Source of the DNA: Hydrogenophaga intermedia
GTDB lineage: Bacteria > Pseudomonadota > Gammaproteobacteria > Burkholderiales > Burkholderiaceae_C
DNA: 64,000 nucleotides
Assembly: GCF_023715105.1 (NCBI RefSeq)
Contig: NZ_JAMBNO010000007.1
Coordinates: 62,001 to 126,000, forward strand
Direction: 5' to 3'
Shown here: positions 1 to 10,518 of the stretch, one piece after another
How positions within the stretch are numbered: the stretch's first letter is position 1
Layout of the letters: every line of letters starts with the position of its first letter
Translations under genes and position numbers: made by a program
Notes under the pieces: generated by a model
Told to the model about the DNA's origin: nothing
Seen by the model: only the letters and a program-made list of their open reading frames with translations
Database searches by the model: none

Positions 1-605
1 AGGATCACGCCGTAGATCAGGCCCCACTTGATGTTGGGCAGCGTGACGTACCAGAAGGTCTGCCAGCCGCTGGCGCCCAGCACCTGCGCGGCCTGCTCCT
101 CCTCGTTGCCCTGCGCCTGCATCAGCGGAATGAGTTCGCGCGCGATGAAGGGGAAGGTGACGAAGATGGTGGCCAGGATGATGCCGGGCACAGCGAACAC
201 TATTCTGATGTCGTGCTCGGCCAGCCAGGGCCCCAGCCAGCCCTGCGCGCCGAACACCAGCACGTAGATCAGGCCCGCCACCACCGGCGACACCGAAAAC
301 GGCAGGTCGATCAGGGTCGTGAGGAAGGCCTTGCCACGGAACTCGAACTTGGCAATGGCCCAGGCCGCAGCCACGCCGAACACCAGGTTCAGCGGCACGG
401 CCACCGCCGCGGTGATCAGCGTGAGCCGGATCGCCGACCAGGCGTCGGGCTCTTTCAGCGCCTCCCAGTAGGCGTCCCAGCCTTTGCGCAGCGCCTCGGT
501 GAACACCGCGGCCAGCGGCAGCACCAGGAACAGCGCCATGAAGACCAGCGCCGCGGCGATGAGTGTGCGGCGCACCCAGGGCGCCTCGGTTCTTGCAACG
601 CTCAT
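1..605 (-). CDS. cysW: Sulfate ABC transporter permease CysW (3' end cut by window edge)
   Basis: Inner-membrane permease subunit that with CysT forms the channel of the sulfate/thiosulfate importer. About 201 codons are visible; the C-terminus lies beyond base 1. The reading frame from ATG at 605 starts [18 protein letters not shown] and gives several hydrophobic segments, with the cytoplasmic EAA loop ([18 protein letters not shown], about residues 160-180) that docks on the CysA ATPase. The ATG overlaps the cysT stop codon (ATGA), so the two subunits are translationally coupled. By the usual gene order cysA should follow outside the window. CysB-type control of the whole operon is expected from the family but not shown here. 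Confidence 0.93.
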   Translation of the reverse strand, partial: MSVARTEAPWVRRTLIAAALVFMALFLVLPLAAVFTEALRKGWDAYWEALKEPDAWSAIRLTLITAAVAVPLNLVFGVAAAWAIAKFEFRGKAFLTTLIDLPFSVSPVVAGLIYVLVFGAQGWLGPWLAEHDIRIVFAVPGIILATIFVTFPFIARELIPLMQAQGNEEEQAAQVLGASGWQTFWYVTLPNIKWGLIYGVI

Positions 606-1477
606 GCCATCGCTCCACCGCTGCGCTTGCGCTGCCAGGCCTGCAGGCCGTTGATGATCAGCAGCAGCACGAACGAGATGGCCAGCATGACCGAGGCCAC
701 GGCGGTGGCGCCCGCGTAGTCGTACTGCTCGAGCTTGGCGACGATGATCAGCGGCGTGATCTCCGACACCATGGGCATGTTGCCGGCGATGAAGATCACC
801 GAGCCGTACTCACCCACCGCGCGCGCAAAGGCCATGGCAAAGCCGGTGAGCAGCGCCGGCGCGATGCCCGGGAAGATCACGCGCCAGAAGATCTGCCAGC
901 GCGTGGCGCCCAGGCTGCTGGCGGCTTCTTCGAGTTCCTTCTCGGTGTCTTCCAGCACCGGCTGCACCGTGCGCACCACGAAAGGCAGGCCGATGAAGAT
1001 GAGTGCGATGACCACGCCGTTGGGGTTGAACGCGAGCTGGATGCCCAGCGGCGCGAACCACTGACCCACCCAGCCGTTGTCGGCCAGCAGCGCGGTGAGC
1101 GAAATGCCGGCCACCGCGGTGGGCAGTGCGAACGGGAGGTCCACCAGCGCGTCGACGATCTTCTTGCCCGGGAAGGTGTAGCGCACCAGCACCCAGGCCA
1201 CGAGCAGGCCGAACACCACGTTCACCGAGGCCGCGATCAGCGAGGCGCCGAAGGTGAGGCGGTAGGACGCCAGCACGCGCGGCGAGGCCACGGCCTCCCA
1301 GAACTGCGGCCAGGTCATGGACAAGGTCTTGAGCACCAGCGCCGAGAGCGGGATCAGCACGATCAGGCCCAGGTAGAACAGCGTGTAGCCCAGCGTGATG
1401 TTGAAGCCCGGCAGCACGCGGCGCGTGGCGCGCCGCGCACCGGGCGCTGCCGGCAGGGGCAGCGAGGCGGTGGTCAT
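602..1477 (-). CDS. cysT: Sulfate ABC transporter permease CysT (CysU)
   Basis: Partner permease of CysW in sulfate/thiosulfate import. The 291-residue protein has a basic N-terminus, about six membrane segments beginning with [19 protein letters not shown], and the EAA loop ([19 protein letters not shown], about residues 178-196) that contacts the ATPase. Length is normal for the family. It lies 3 bp after the upstream binding-protein gene and its stop codon overlaps the start of cysW, so all three are one transcript. Nothing is truncated or unusual. Confidence 0.95.
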   Translation of the reverse strand: MTTASLPLPAAPGARRATRRVLPGFNITLGYTLFYLGLIVLIPLSALVLKTLSMTWPQFWEAVASPRVLASYRLTFGASLIAASVNVVFGLLVAWVLVRYTFPGKKIVDALVDLPFALPTAVAGISLTALLADNGWVGQWFAPLGIQLAFNPNGVVIALIFIGLPFVVRTVQPVLEDTEKELEEAASSLGATRWQIFWRVIFPGIAPALLTGFAMAFARAVGEYGSVIFIAGNMPMVSEITPLIIVAKLEQYDYAGATAVASVMLAISFVLLLIINGLQAWQRKRSGGAMA

Positions 1478-1480
1478 GGC

Positions 1481-2470
1481 TCAACGCACCGTGTAGATCT
1501 GGTCGAACTTGCCGCCGTCGTTGAATTGCACTTTCTGTGCCTCCGCGAGCGAGCCGAAGTACTGGTCGACCGTGAACAGCTTGATGGGCTTGAAGGCGCT
1601 GGCGTGCTGCTTGAGGATGGCTTCCGAACGCGGGCGGATGTTGTGTTTGGCGGCGATGGCCTGGCCCTCGTCGGAGTACAGGAAGTCAAGGTAGGCCTTG
1701 GCCTCAGCGGCCGTGCCCTTCCTGGCCACCGTGCGCTCCACGATGGCGACCGGGTTCTCGGCCACGATGCTGGAACTGGGGTGCACCGCGTCGACCTTGC
1801 CGGCGCCGAACTCCTTGTCGACCGAGACGACCTCGGATTCGAAGGTGATCAGCACATCGCCGATGTTGCGTTGCAGGAAGACGCCGGTCGCGTCGCGCCC
1901 GCCGCGTGCGAGCACCGGCACGTTCTTGTAGAGCGCACGCACGAACTCGGCGGCTTGTTCGTCGGTGCCGCCCTTGGCGCGCACCTGGCCCCAGGCTGCG
2001 AGATACGCCATGCGGCCGTTGCCGCCAGTCTTGGGGTTGACGACAACCACCTGCACGCCGGGCTTGATCAGGTCGTCCCAGTCCTTGATGTTCTTGGGGT
2101 TGCCGTTGCGCACCAGGAACAGCATGGTGGACGTGGTGGGCGCGGCGCCGTTCGGGAACTTCTGGCGCCAGTCCTTGGCCACCACGCCTTTTTCGGCCAG
2201 GAAGTCGACGTCGGTGGTGGTGTTGAAGGTCACCACGTCGGCCTCCAGGCCGTCGGCCACGGCGCGCGCCTGCGCGCTGGAGCCCGCGTGCGACTGGTTG
2301 ACCACCACGGTCTTTCCGGCCTTCTTCTGCGCCTCGATGAAGGCGGCGTTGATGTCCTTGTAGAACTCGCGCGACACGTCGTAGGACACGTTGAGCAGCG
2401 TGGTCTGGGCCGCGGCGAGGGTGCTCGCAGCGATGGCGGCGATGGCGATGAGGGTTTTGGTGCTGTTCAT
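1481..2470 (-). CDS. Sulfate-binding periplasmic protein, second copy
   Basis: Periplasmic receptor that delivers sulfate to CysT/CysW. The 329-residue protein has a clear signal peptide (MNSTKTLIAIAAIAASTLAAA, cut near AAAQ) followed by the family-typical LLNVSYDVSREFYKDINAAF, and the phrase VVNPKTGGNGRMAYLAAWG in the middle lobe. It directly precedes cysT (3 bp gap), so it is the canonical sbp/cysP position in the operon. A paralogue lies two genes upstream at 3108-4121. The two share the [20 protein letters not shown] and NPKT blocks but differ widely elsewhere. Which anion each prefers (sulfate, thiosulfate or molybdate-like) cannot be read from the sequence. Confidence 0.92.
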   Translation of the reverse strand: MNSTKTLIAIAAIAASTLAAAQTTLLNVSYDVSREFYKDINAAFIEAQKKAGKTVVVNQSHAGSSAQARAVADGLEADVVTFNTTTDVDFLAEKGVVAKDWRQKFPNGAAPTTSTMLFLVRNGNPKNIKDWDDLIKPGVQVVVVNPKTGGNGRMAYLAAWGQVRAKGGTDEQAAEFVRALYKNVPVLARGGRDATGVFLQRNIGDVLITFESEVVSVDKEFGAGKVDAVHPSSSIVAENPVAIVERTVARKGTAAEAKAYLDFLYSDEGQAIAAKHNIRPRSEAILKQHASAFKPIKLFTVDQYFGSLAEAQKVQFNDGGKFDQIYTVR

Positions 2471-2553
2471 GGCAGGCGAGAAGGGTCTTGTCGACGAGGA
2501 CGCGGATTCTGGAAGCCGTCACGCTCGAAACGAACGACTTTGTTGTGCTTTGC

Positions 2554-3102
2554 TTATGCGGTGGCGGCATGTGGCCGGCGCGTGTCCTGTGTCAGGCGGC
2601 GCAGCAGCTCGCGCCCCAGCGGCCATTCGCCGTGGCCGGAGGCCACGTTGATGTGGCCCGCGCCGTCAAGCCGGATGAACTCGCTGCCCCAGGCGCGGGC
2701 GTAGGCGCCCGCGAGGCGCACCGGGCAGAACGGGTCGTTGTCGCTGGCCACGAGCACACTGGGCCAGGGCAGGCAGTGGTAAGGCACAGGCGCGAAATCG
2801 GCCAGTGGGGCGCGGCGTTCCGGGTCGGCCGGGGCCACCAGCAGCGCACCCGCGATGCGCGGTGCCACCGCGGTGGGCAAGTGGGCCACCGCGATGCAAC
2901 CGAGGCTGTGCGCAGCCAGCACCACCGGTTCCGTTTGCGCCTCGATGGTCTCGACCAACCGCTGTACCCAAGCCGTGCGGCGCGGCCAAAGCCAGTCGTC
3001 CTGTTCCACCCGCTTCGCGCCGGGCAACTGCGCAGCCCACAACGATTGCCAATGACCAGGTCCCGAGTTGCGCCAGCCCGGCACGATGAGCACGGTGTTC
3101 AT
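2554..3102 (-). CDS. Alpha/beta hydrolase of the RBBP9/YdeN family
   Basis: Small serine hydrolase of unknown substrate. The 182-residue protein begins MNTVLIVPGWRNSGPGHWQS, a signature of the RBBP9/YdeN family, and carries the nucleophile elbow AAHSLGC (about residues 63-69), an acidic residue in ASDNDPFCP and a C-terminal GAGHIN containing the catalytic histidine. The start was placed at the ATG at 3102, where homology begins; the frame remains open further upstream but that part is only an antisense-like shadow of the neighbouring gene. It begins 5 bp after the stop of the first sulfate-binding gene and is followed by the second, so it is embedded in the sulfate operon. A role in sulfur metabolism is only suggested by position. 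Confidence 0.85.
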   Translation of the reverse strand: MNTVLIVPGWRNSGPGHWQSLWAAQLPGAKRVEQDDWLWPRRTAWVQRLVETIEAQTEPVVLAAHSLGCIAVAHLPTAVAPRIAGALLVAPADPERRAPLADFAPVPYHCLPWPSVLVASDNDPFCPVRLAGAYARAWGSEFIRLDGAGHINVASGHGEWPLGRELLRRLTQDTRRPHAATA

Positions 3103-3107
3103 GTCGC

Positions 3108-4121
3108 TCACTTGCGCGTGTAGATCTGGTCGAAGCTGCCGCCGTCCACAAAGTGCACCTTGGCCGCCTGGTCCCAGCCGCCGAAGGCCTGGTCGATGGT
3201 GAACAGGTTGAGCTTGGGCAACTGCTTGGCGTACTTGGCCTGGGCCTTCTCGGAGCGCGGGCGGTAGAAGTGCTTGCCGATGATGTCCTGCGCTTCTTCG
3301 GTGTACAGGTATTCGAGGTAGGCCTGCGCCACGGCGCGGGTGCCCTTTTTGTCCACGTTCTTGTCGACCACGGTCACCGCGGGCTCGGCCAGGATGGACA
3401 GCGAGGGGTAGACGAAGTCGACCTTGTTGCCGAACTCCTTCTCGAGCAGGTAGGCCTCGTTCTCCCAGCTGATGAACACGTCGCCCTGGTTGCGCTGAGC
3501 GAACGTCACGGACGAGCCGCGTGCGCCGGTGTCGAGCACGGGCACGTTGGCGTAGAGCTTGCCCACGAACTCTTTGGCCTTGTCGTCGCTGCCGTACTTG
3601 CGCTTGGCGAACTCCCACGCGGCCAGGTAGTTCCAGCGCGCTCCGCCCGAGGTCTTGGGGTTGGGCGTGATGACTTTGACGTCGGGGCGGATCAGGTCGT
3701 CCCAGTCCTTGATGTTCTTGGGGTTGCCCGCGCGCGTGACCAGCACGATGGTGGAGGTGTAGGGCGAGCTGTTCTGCGGCAGGCGTTTCTGCCAGTCCTT
3801 GGGAATCCACTGACCGTTGGTGTGCAGCGCGTCGGTGTCACCGGCCAGGGCCAGCGTGGCGACGTCGGCGTCCAGGCCGTCGATGATGGAGCGCGCCTGG
3901 CGGCCCGAGCCGCCGTGCGACTGCTTGATGGTCACGTCCTGGCCGGTCTTGGCCTTCCACTGTTTGGCGAATGCGGCATTGATCTCGACGTAGAGCTCGC
4001 GCGTCGGGTCGTAGCTGACGTTGAGCAGCGTGACGGGCGCGGGCTGGGCGTGCGCGGTGCCCAGCGTGAGCGTGAGCGCGGCGGCGCCCAGGGTGTGCAG
4101 AAGGTGGCGACGGGTGGACAT
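3108..4121 (-). CDS. Sulfate-binding periplasmic protein, first copy
   Basis: First gene of the sulfate uptake operon, encoding a periplasmic anion receptor. The chosen ATG at 4121 is preceded by AAGGAACGCCTC, a good ribosome site, and gives a 337-residue protein with signal peptide [20 protein letters not shown] ending AHAQ. The mature part has [47 protein letters not shown] and YTRK at the end, all typical of Sbp/CysP. A longer frame exists upstream but lacks a signal peptide. A 20-bp palindrome lies about 90 bp upstream. The presence of two different receptors before one permease set suggests differing ligands or affinities. Confidence 0.92.
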   Translation of the reverse strand: MSTRRHLLHTLGAAALTLTLGTAHAQPAPVTLLNVSYDPTRELYVEINAAFAKQWKAKTGQDVTIKQSHGGSGRQARSIIDGLDADVATLALAGDTDALHTNGQWIPKDWQKRLPQNSSPYTSTIVLVTRAGNPKNIKDWDDLIRPDVKVITPNPKTSGGARWNYLAAWEFAKRKYGSDDKAKEFVGKLYANVPVLDTGARGSSVTFAQRNQGDVFISWENEAYLLEKEFGNKVDFVYPSLSILAEPAVTVVDKNVDKKGTRAVAQAYLEYLYTEEAQDIIGKHFYRPRSEKAQAKYAKQLPKLNLFTIDQAFGGWDQAAKVHFVDGGSFDQIYTRK

Positions 4122-4210
4122 GAGGCGTTCCTTGCTTGGGTTGCGGGGCTGCTCGGTGCAGCAAGGCCGCGATGTTCCCGGGAACGCATGGAAGAAGGAA
4201 CGAATACGTT

Positions 4211-4230
4211 TTTGGTTGTTTATGACCAAA
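4211..4230 (-). promoter_or_regulatory. Palindrome in the promoter of the sulfate operon
   Basis: Perfect inverted repeat TTTGGT-N8-ACCAAA about 90 bp upstream of the first sulfate-binding gene, in an A/T-rich patch of an otherwise GC-rich region. On the minus strand it overlaps a possible -35 (TTGGTC) followed 16 nt later by GTATTC. Sulfate operons in proteobacteria are commonly activated by the LysR-type factors CysB/Cbl; assigning this site to them is inference. Confidence 0.4.
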
Positions 4231-4262
4231 TCATCTGAGCCGCCAGCCTCGCACCCGCGGGC

Positions 4263-5213
4263 TCAGGACGTCACGCCAAAGCCCGGCGCCAGCGTCTCGC
4301 GCAACCACGCGACGAACGCCGTTACCGCGCGCGGCACGTGGCTCGCGTAGGGGCGGATGGCGTAGATGTGCGGGCTGAAGCCGCCCACCGATTCCCAGCC
4401 GTCCAGCACCTCGACCAGCTTGCCCGCTTGCAGCGCAGCCTGCGCGCTGAAGTCGGGCACGAGCGCGATGCCCAGGCCGGCGATGGCGGCATCGCGCAAG
4501 GCCTCGCTGTTGTTGGCGCTGAAGGGCCCGGCCACAGCGACTGTCACGCGCGGTGTACTGCCGCGCCGTCGCGGATCGGTGGGCTGGAAGTGCCAGGTCG
4601 GCGTGTCCTGCCCGCGCGGGTAATGCAGGCAGTCGTGCTGCGCCAGGTCCTGCGGGTTCGTGGGTGTGCCGCGGCGGCGCAGGTAGGCGCGGCTGGCCAC
4701 CAGCAACGAGCGCGTGTCGCACAGCGTCCAGGCCACGTGGGTGTCGGGCGGCGCGGCGGTATGGCGGATGGCCAGGTCGAAGCCCTCGGTGGCGAGCGAG
4801 CTCAGCCGGTCGGAGAGTTCGAGCTCCAGCCGCACCTGGGGGTGGGCGCGCAGGAACTCAGCGATGCGAGGCACGAGTTGCTGGCGCGCGAAGGCCACCG
4901 GGGCCGTGACGCGGATGCGTCCCGACGGCAGCTCGGCCAGGTCGCGCACGCTGGAGAAACTCTGCGCGATGCGCTCGAAGGGTTCGCGCATGCCGTCCAC
5001 CAGGCGTTGCCCGGCTTCGGTGAGGCGCACGCTGCGCGTGGTGCGCTGCACCAACGGCACACCGGCCGCGCGCTCCAGCTCGGCAATGTGCTGGCTCATG
5101 GCCGCCTTGCTCACGCCCAGGCGCTGCGCGGCCGCCGTGTAGCTGCCTTGTTGTGCCAGCACCGTGAGCCAGTGAAGGTGCCCCCAGAGCGCTTCGACTT
5201 TTTCGGACTTCAT
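4263..5213 (-). CDS. LysR-family transcriptional regulator
   Basis: DNA-binding regulator of 316 residues with an N-terminal winged helix-turn-helix (about residues 8-66, including [21 protein letters not shown]) and a C-terminal effector-binding domain of the CrgA/GcvA-like type ([16 protein letters not shown]). The ATG at 5213 ([15 protein letters not shown]) was preferred over a GTG at 5249 because a perfect TTGTT-N10-AACAA palindrome lies between the two and would otherwise be coding. It is divergent from the semialdehyde dehydrogenase/GMC oxidoreductase pair, which it probably controls. The inducer is unknown. Confidence 0.88.
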   Translation of the reverse strand: MKSEKVEALWGHLHWLTVLAQQGSYTAAAQRLGVSKAAMSQHIAELERAAGVPLVQRTTRSVRLTEAGQRLVDGMREPFERIAQSFSSVRDLAELPSGRIRVTAPVAFARQQLVPRIAEFLRAHPQVRLELELSDRLSSLATEGFDLAIRHTAAPPDTHVAWTLCDTRSLLVASRAYLRRRGTPTNPQDLAQHDCLHYPRGQDTPTWHFQPTDPRRRGSTPRVTVAVAGPFSANNSEALRDAAIAGLGIALVPDFSAQAALQAGKLVEVLDGWESVGGFSPHIYAIRPYASHVPRAVTAFVAWLRETLAPGFGVTS

Positions 5214-5220
5214 GGCGCCA

Positions 5221-5240
5221 TTGTTCACCAATGCAAACAA
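5221..5240. promoter_or_regulatory. Putative LysR-type operator between the regulator and mmsA
   Basis: Perfect inverted repeat TTGTT-N10-AACAA, containing a T-N11-A core, located 8 bp before the regulator ATG in the divergent intergenic region. This spacing suits autoregulation and control of the opposite gene, as is usual for LysR-type regulators. Binding itself is inferred. Confidence 0.45.
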
Positions 5241-5333
5241 TGCGTTCACGCCGTTGGTCTAGGCACGGGGGAGGTGGCTGCCTACACTGAACCGATCGTT
5301 CCCTTTTCCGCCGTTGCTCACCGAGGCCCCGCC

Positions 5334-6847
<1,514 letters not shown>

Positions 6848-6851
<4 letters not shown>

Positions 6852-8506
6852 ACGGCCTCACCTTCGACTTCATCGTCATCGGCGCGGGCACCGCAGGGTG
6901 CCTGCTTGCCAACCGCCTGAGCGCCGACCCGTCGAAGCGCGTGCTGCTGGTCGAGGCGGGGCGAAAGGACGACTACCACTGGATCCACATTCCGGTGGGT
7001 TACCTCTACTGCATCGGCAACCCGCGCACCGACTGGTGCTACCAGACCGAGCCCGACCCCGGTCTCAACGGCCGGCGCCTGCGCTACCCGCGCGGCAAGA
7101 CGCTCGGCGGCTGTTCCAGCATCAACGGCATGATCTACATGCGCGGCCAGCGGCGCGACTACGAGCACTGGGCCGACCTCACCGGCGACGATGCCTGGCG
7201 CTGGGACAACGCGTTGCCCGACTTTCGCGCGCACGAGGACCACTACCGGCTCGATGCCGCGCAGGACGAGGCCTTCGCGAAGCTGCACGGCAACGGCCGC
7301 CTCGGCAGCACCGGCGAATGGCGCATCGAGAAGCAGCGCCTGCGCTGGGACATCCTCGACGCCTTCGCGCAGGCGGCGCAGCAGGCCGGCATCCCCGCCA
7401 CGGCCGACTTCAACGCCGGCGACAACGAGGGCGTGGGCTACTTCGAGGTGAACCAGAAAGCGGGCTGGCGCTGGAACGCGTCCAAGGCCTTTCTGCGCCC
7501 GGTGCAGCAGCGCCCGAACCTCACGGTGTGGACCGAGACGCTCACCGAGCGCCTGACCATCGAGCGCGGCGCCAGCGGCGCGCTGCGCTGCACCGGTGCC
7601 GAGCTGCGCCGCGGCGGTGAGCGTGTGGCCGTGCGCGCCACGCAGGAGCTGGTGCTCAGCGCTGGCAGCGTCGGCTCACCCGCCATCCTGCAACGCTCGG
7701 GCGTGGGCCCGGCGCCGCTGCTGCAGCAACACGGCATTGCCGTGGTGCATGAATTGCCGGGCGTGGGCGAGAACCTGCAGGACCACCTGCAGATCCGCGC
7801 CGTTTACAAGGTGCAGGGCGTGAGCACGCTCAACACGCTGGCCAACTCCCTTTGGGGCAAGGCGAAGATCGGCCTGCAGTACGCGCTCACGCGCAGCGGA
7901 CCGATGAGCATGTCGCCCAGCCAGCTCGGCGCCTTCACGCGCAGCGATCCGTCGCGGCCGCACGCCAACCTCGAGTACCACGTGCAGCCGCTCAGCCTCG
8001 ATGCCTTTGGTGAACCGCTGCACGCCTTCCCCGCGTTCACCGCCAGCGTGTGCAACCTCAACCCCACGAGCCGCGGGCACGTGCGCATCACCGGTGCCGC
8101 GCCCGAGGCCGCGCCGGCGATCGCGCCCAACTACCTCGCCACCGACGACGACCGCCGTGTGGCCGCCGACAGCCTGCGCGTGACACGCCACATCGTCGCG
8201 CAGCCCGCACTGGCGCCCTACCGGCCCGAGGAGCACAAGCCTGGCCCGCAGTACCAGAGCGACGAAGAACTCGCGCGCCTGGCGGGGGACATCGCCAGCA
8301 CCATCTTCCACCCCGTGGGCACCACGAAGATGGGGCGCGCGGACGACCCGACCGCGGTGGTGGACAGCCACCTGCGCGTGCGCGGCATCGCGGGTCTGCG
8401 CGTGGTCGACGCGGGCGTGATGCCCACCATCACCAGCGGCAACACCAACAGCCCGACGCTCATGATCGCGGAGAAGGCGGCGCGCTGGATCCGTGCGGGC
8501 GCCTGA
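6848..8506 (+). CDS. GMC-family flavin oxidoreductase (choline dehydrogenase-like)
   Basis: FAD-dependent alcohol oxidase/dehydrogenase of 552 residues. The dinucleotide fold [17 protein letters not shown] sits at residues 9-25, followed by the GMC signature around [18 protein letters not shown], and near the C-terminus [11 protein letters not shown] and [17 protein letters not shown], which supply the catalytic His/Asn pair. No signal peptide. The GTG start overlaps the mmsA stop as GTGA. The most economical reading is that this enzyme oxidises a primary alcohol to the aldehyde handled by the neighbouring CoA-acylating dehydrogenase. The real substrate is not evident; annotation as choline dehydrogenase would be over-specific. 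Confidence 0.88.
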
Positions 8507-8512
8507 GCGGCC

Positions 8513-8839
8513 TCAGCGCAGACCGCCCACGTAGCGTGGATCGCCGTCGGGCGCGGCAGGCGATGCCGGGCCAGGCCGCAGGCTGTCGGCCGCCACCTCC
8601 AGCAGCGTGCGGCGCGGCATGGCGCCCATCGCGTTGATCGCTGCCTCCAGCTTGTCCGCCAGGGGCAACAGGTCGGTGTGTCCGTCGCTGCGCGCCTTCT
8701 CGCGGGTGTAGCGCACGATCTCGCGCGCGTACTCCGCGTTGACCGTCATCCACTCGGTGTCCGTCACCCGCCCGGTCTTGCGCCGCAGCAGCACGTGCAG
8801 GTGCGCGGCGATCGCGAACAGCTCGCTGCCGGTGCTCAT
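8513..8839 (-). CDS. Conserved small protein of unknown function
   Basis: Predicted 108-residue soluble protein starting MSTGSELFAIAAHLHVLLRR. It looks mostly alpha-helical in its first 80 residues and ends in a proline/glycine-rich tail. No motif, signal peptide or membrane segment was recognised. The ATG at 8839 lies 7 bp after the stop of the ammonium transporter on the same strand, so the two are probably co-transcribed. It is not GlnK, which has a different length and lacks here the T-loop sequence. It converges on the GMC oxidoreductase gene with a 6-bp gap. Function unknown. Confidence 0.65.
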   Translation of the reverse strand: MSTGSELFAIAAHLHVLLRRKTGRVTDTEWMTVNAEYAREIVRYTREKARSDGHTDLLPLADKLEAAINAMGAMPRRTLLEVAADSLRPGPASPAAPDGDPRYVGGLR

Positions 8840-8846
8840 GGGCCGC

Positions 8847-10223
8847 TCACCCGCCGAGTTTTTCGTTGTGCAACGACAGATCAAGTCCCTGTCGTTCGTC
8901 GCCCTCGCGCACGCGCAACCCGGCAAAGCGTGACACCGCGAACAGCACCACCGTGGTCATCACCAGGCTGTAGGCCAGCACCGCCAGGCAGGCCACGAGT
9001 TGCGTCAGCACATTGCCCGAGGCCCCGCCGATGGCCGGGTCGGCGAACACGCCGGTGAGCAAGGCACCCACCAGGCCGCCGACACCGTGCACGCCGAACA
9101 CATCGAGCGAATCGTCGGCGCGCAGCAGGCGCTTGAGGCCGGTGGCGCCCCAGTAGCAGGCCAGCCCGGCCACGATGCCGATCACCAGCGCTGCGCGCGG
9201 GCTCACGAAGCCCGCTGCCGGCGTGATGGCCACCAGGCCCGCCACCACGCCCGAACACAAACCCAGTAGCGTGGCGCGCTTGCGCACCCACCACTCGGCG
9301 GCCATCCAGGACAGGGCCCCGGCCGCCGCGGCGATGTGCGTGACGGCGATCGCCAGCCCCGCGCGCCCGTCGGCGGCGAGCGCCGAGCCGCCGTTGAAGC
9401 CGAACCAGCCCACCCACAGCAGGCCGGTGCCGGCCATCGTCAGGCCCAGGTTGAAGGGCAGGAAAGGCTCGCGCCCATAGCCCTGGCGCGGGCCCAATGC
9501 GTACGCACACACCAACGCCGCAGCGCCGGCGTTGATGTGCACCACCGCACCGCCCGCGAAATCGAGTGCACCGAGTTGCGCCAGCCAGCCGCCCGGTTCC
9601 CACACCCAGTGCGCGATGGGGGCATACACCAACAGCAACCACAGGCCCATGAACCCGAGCAGCGCACCGAACCTCATGCGCTCCACCAGCGCGCCCACCA
9701 CCAGCGCACAGGTGATGACCGCGAAGCTGAGCTGGAACATGGCGAACACCGACTCGGGCAGGTGCGGTGCGATGTGGCTCACCGCCACCTGCCCCGTCGT
9801 TCCCAGGTAGTCCAGGCCCGCGAAGCCGATGCGGTCAAGCCCGCCGATGAAGCCGCCCAGGGCGCCTCCGGGCGTGAAGGCCAGCGAGTAGCCCAACGCG
9901 AACCACAACAGACTCACGAGCGCGGCGATCGCCACCACGCTGGCCAGCGTGTTGATCACATTGAAGCGGCGCACCATGCCGCCATAGAACAGCGCGATGC
10001 CGGGCAGCGTCATCAACACCACCAGCGCGGTGCTGACCATGACCCAGGCGGTGTCGGCGCCGTCCAGGCCGTCGGTCGGCGCAAGCGCCGGGCCACTGGG
10101 CCCCTGGGCCCACGCCAGCCCGGGCAGGGTCCAGGCCGCCATGGGTGTGACGCGCTTCACGAAACGGAGCACGGAGGGCAGGCAAAACAAAGCCTGACGG
10201 CCCGGGAGTCGCTTTTGGTGCAT
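8847..10223 (-). CDS. amt: Ammonium transporter (Amt/MEP family)
   Basis: Polytopic ammonium channel, 458 residues, about eleven membrane segments after an N-terminal cleavable-looking segment ending LAWAQ. The pore twin histidines are visible in VVHINAG (H229) and FGVHGVGG (H379), and the vestibule phrase FYGGMVRR is present. The ATG at 10223 was chosen for its GGGGGA ribosome site 8-9 nt upstream; the frame extends a little further without one. Unusually for proteobacteria, no glnK (PII) gene flanks it: the following gene is an unrelated 108-residue protein. Nitrogen control is expected for the family but no NtrC/sigma-54 site was identified. Confidence 0.93.
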   Translation of the reverse strand: MHQKRLPGRQALFCLPSVLRFVKRVTPMAAWTLPGLAWAQGPSGPALAPTDGLDGADTAWVMVSTALVVLMTLPGIALFYGGMVRRFNVINTLASVVAIAALVSLLWFALGYSLAFTPGGALGGFIGGLDRIGFAGLDYLGTTGQVAVSHIAPHLPESVFAMFQLSFAVITCALVVGALVERMRFGALLGFMGLWLLLVYAPIAHWVWEPGGWLAQLGALDFAGGAVVHINAGAAALVCAYALGPRQGYGREPFLPFNLGLTMAGTGLLWVGWFGFNGGSALAADGRAGLAIAVTHIAAAAGALSWMAAEWWVRKRATLLGLCSGVVAGLVAITPAAGFVSPRAALVIGIVAGLACYWGATGLKRLLRADDSLDVFGVHGVGGLVGALLTGVFADPAIGGASGNVLTQLVACLAVLAYSLVMTTVVLFAVSRFAGLRVREGDERQGLDLSLHNEKLGG

Positions 10224-10335
10224 GTGATATCCCCCAACGGTGGTGGGCCCGCACAGCATTTCCTGTGCCAGTGGCCAGCGGGTGCAAGGGAAAGCCCGTA
10301 CGCACCTGTCCGGTGCGGTCGGCTACAGTTGCGCC

Positions 10336-10466
10336 ATCGCCGATGCCCTGCGGGGCAGCGGACCCTGGAGACCGAGGAGACGACAGAACACCGGCAGCGC
10401 CGGACGTGCCACACCGGCGCAACCCACACCACAGGAGCCGACCCACAAGGTCGGCTCTTTGCTTTT
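10336..10466 (+). ncRNA. Possible small RNA or attenuating leader upstream of the TSUP gene
   Basis: Noncoding stretch between the ammonium transporter and the TSUP permease. A TACAGT hexamer at 10324-10329 could be a -10, placing a start near 10336. Downstream are short hairpins TGCCC/GGGCA (10344-10357) and CCGGC/GCCGG (10391-10403), five GGA triplets, and a strong intrinsic terminator at 10436-10466, 50 bp before the TSUP ATG. It did not match any riboswitch class I could recall. It may be an independent small RNA or a transcription-attenuating leader. Confidence 0.3.
10436..10466 (+). terminator. Rho-independent terminator
   Basis: Perfect 8-bp stem AGCCGACC / GGTCGGCT with loop CACAA, followed by CTTTGCTTTT. 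It points in the + direction although no + strand gene ends upstream of it (the ammonium transporter lies on the other strand), so it must end a noncoding transcript or attenuate entry into the TSUP gene. Confidence 0.75.
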
Positions 10467-10518
10467 GAAGGTGTCCGCGACAGGGCGTCTCGTGGCGGGC
10501 GGCGACAATCGCGGCGCC

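Noticed and set aside
563-2704. Very long open frame (about 700 codons) antisense to the sulfate-transport genes, with similar ones opposite mrdA, gatAB, rfbB and hpaE
   Set aside because: GC-rich codon usage leaves few stops on the opposite strand. The translations are dominated by Arg, His, Gly, Ala and Gln with no recognisable domains, and each lies fully over a well-supported gene.
4338-5333. Upstream extension of the mmsA frame by about 330 codons
   Set aside because: It is antisense to the LysR gene, has shadow composition, and homology to the dehydrogenase family begins at the ATG at 5334.
10261-10330. Hairpin CGCACC-TGTCC-GGTGCG as part of an SRP or 6S RNA gene
   Set aside because: The flanking sequence lacks the conserved SRP Alu/S-domain or the 6S central bubble arrangement.
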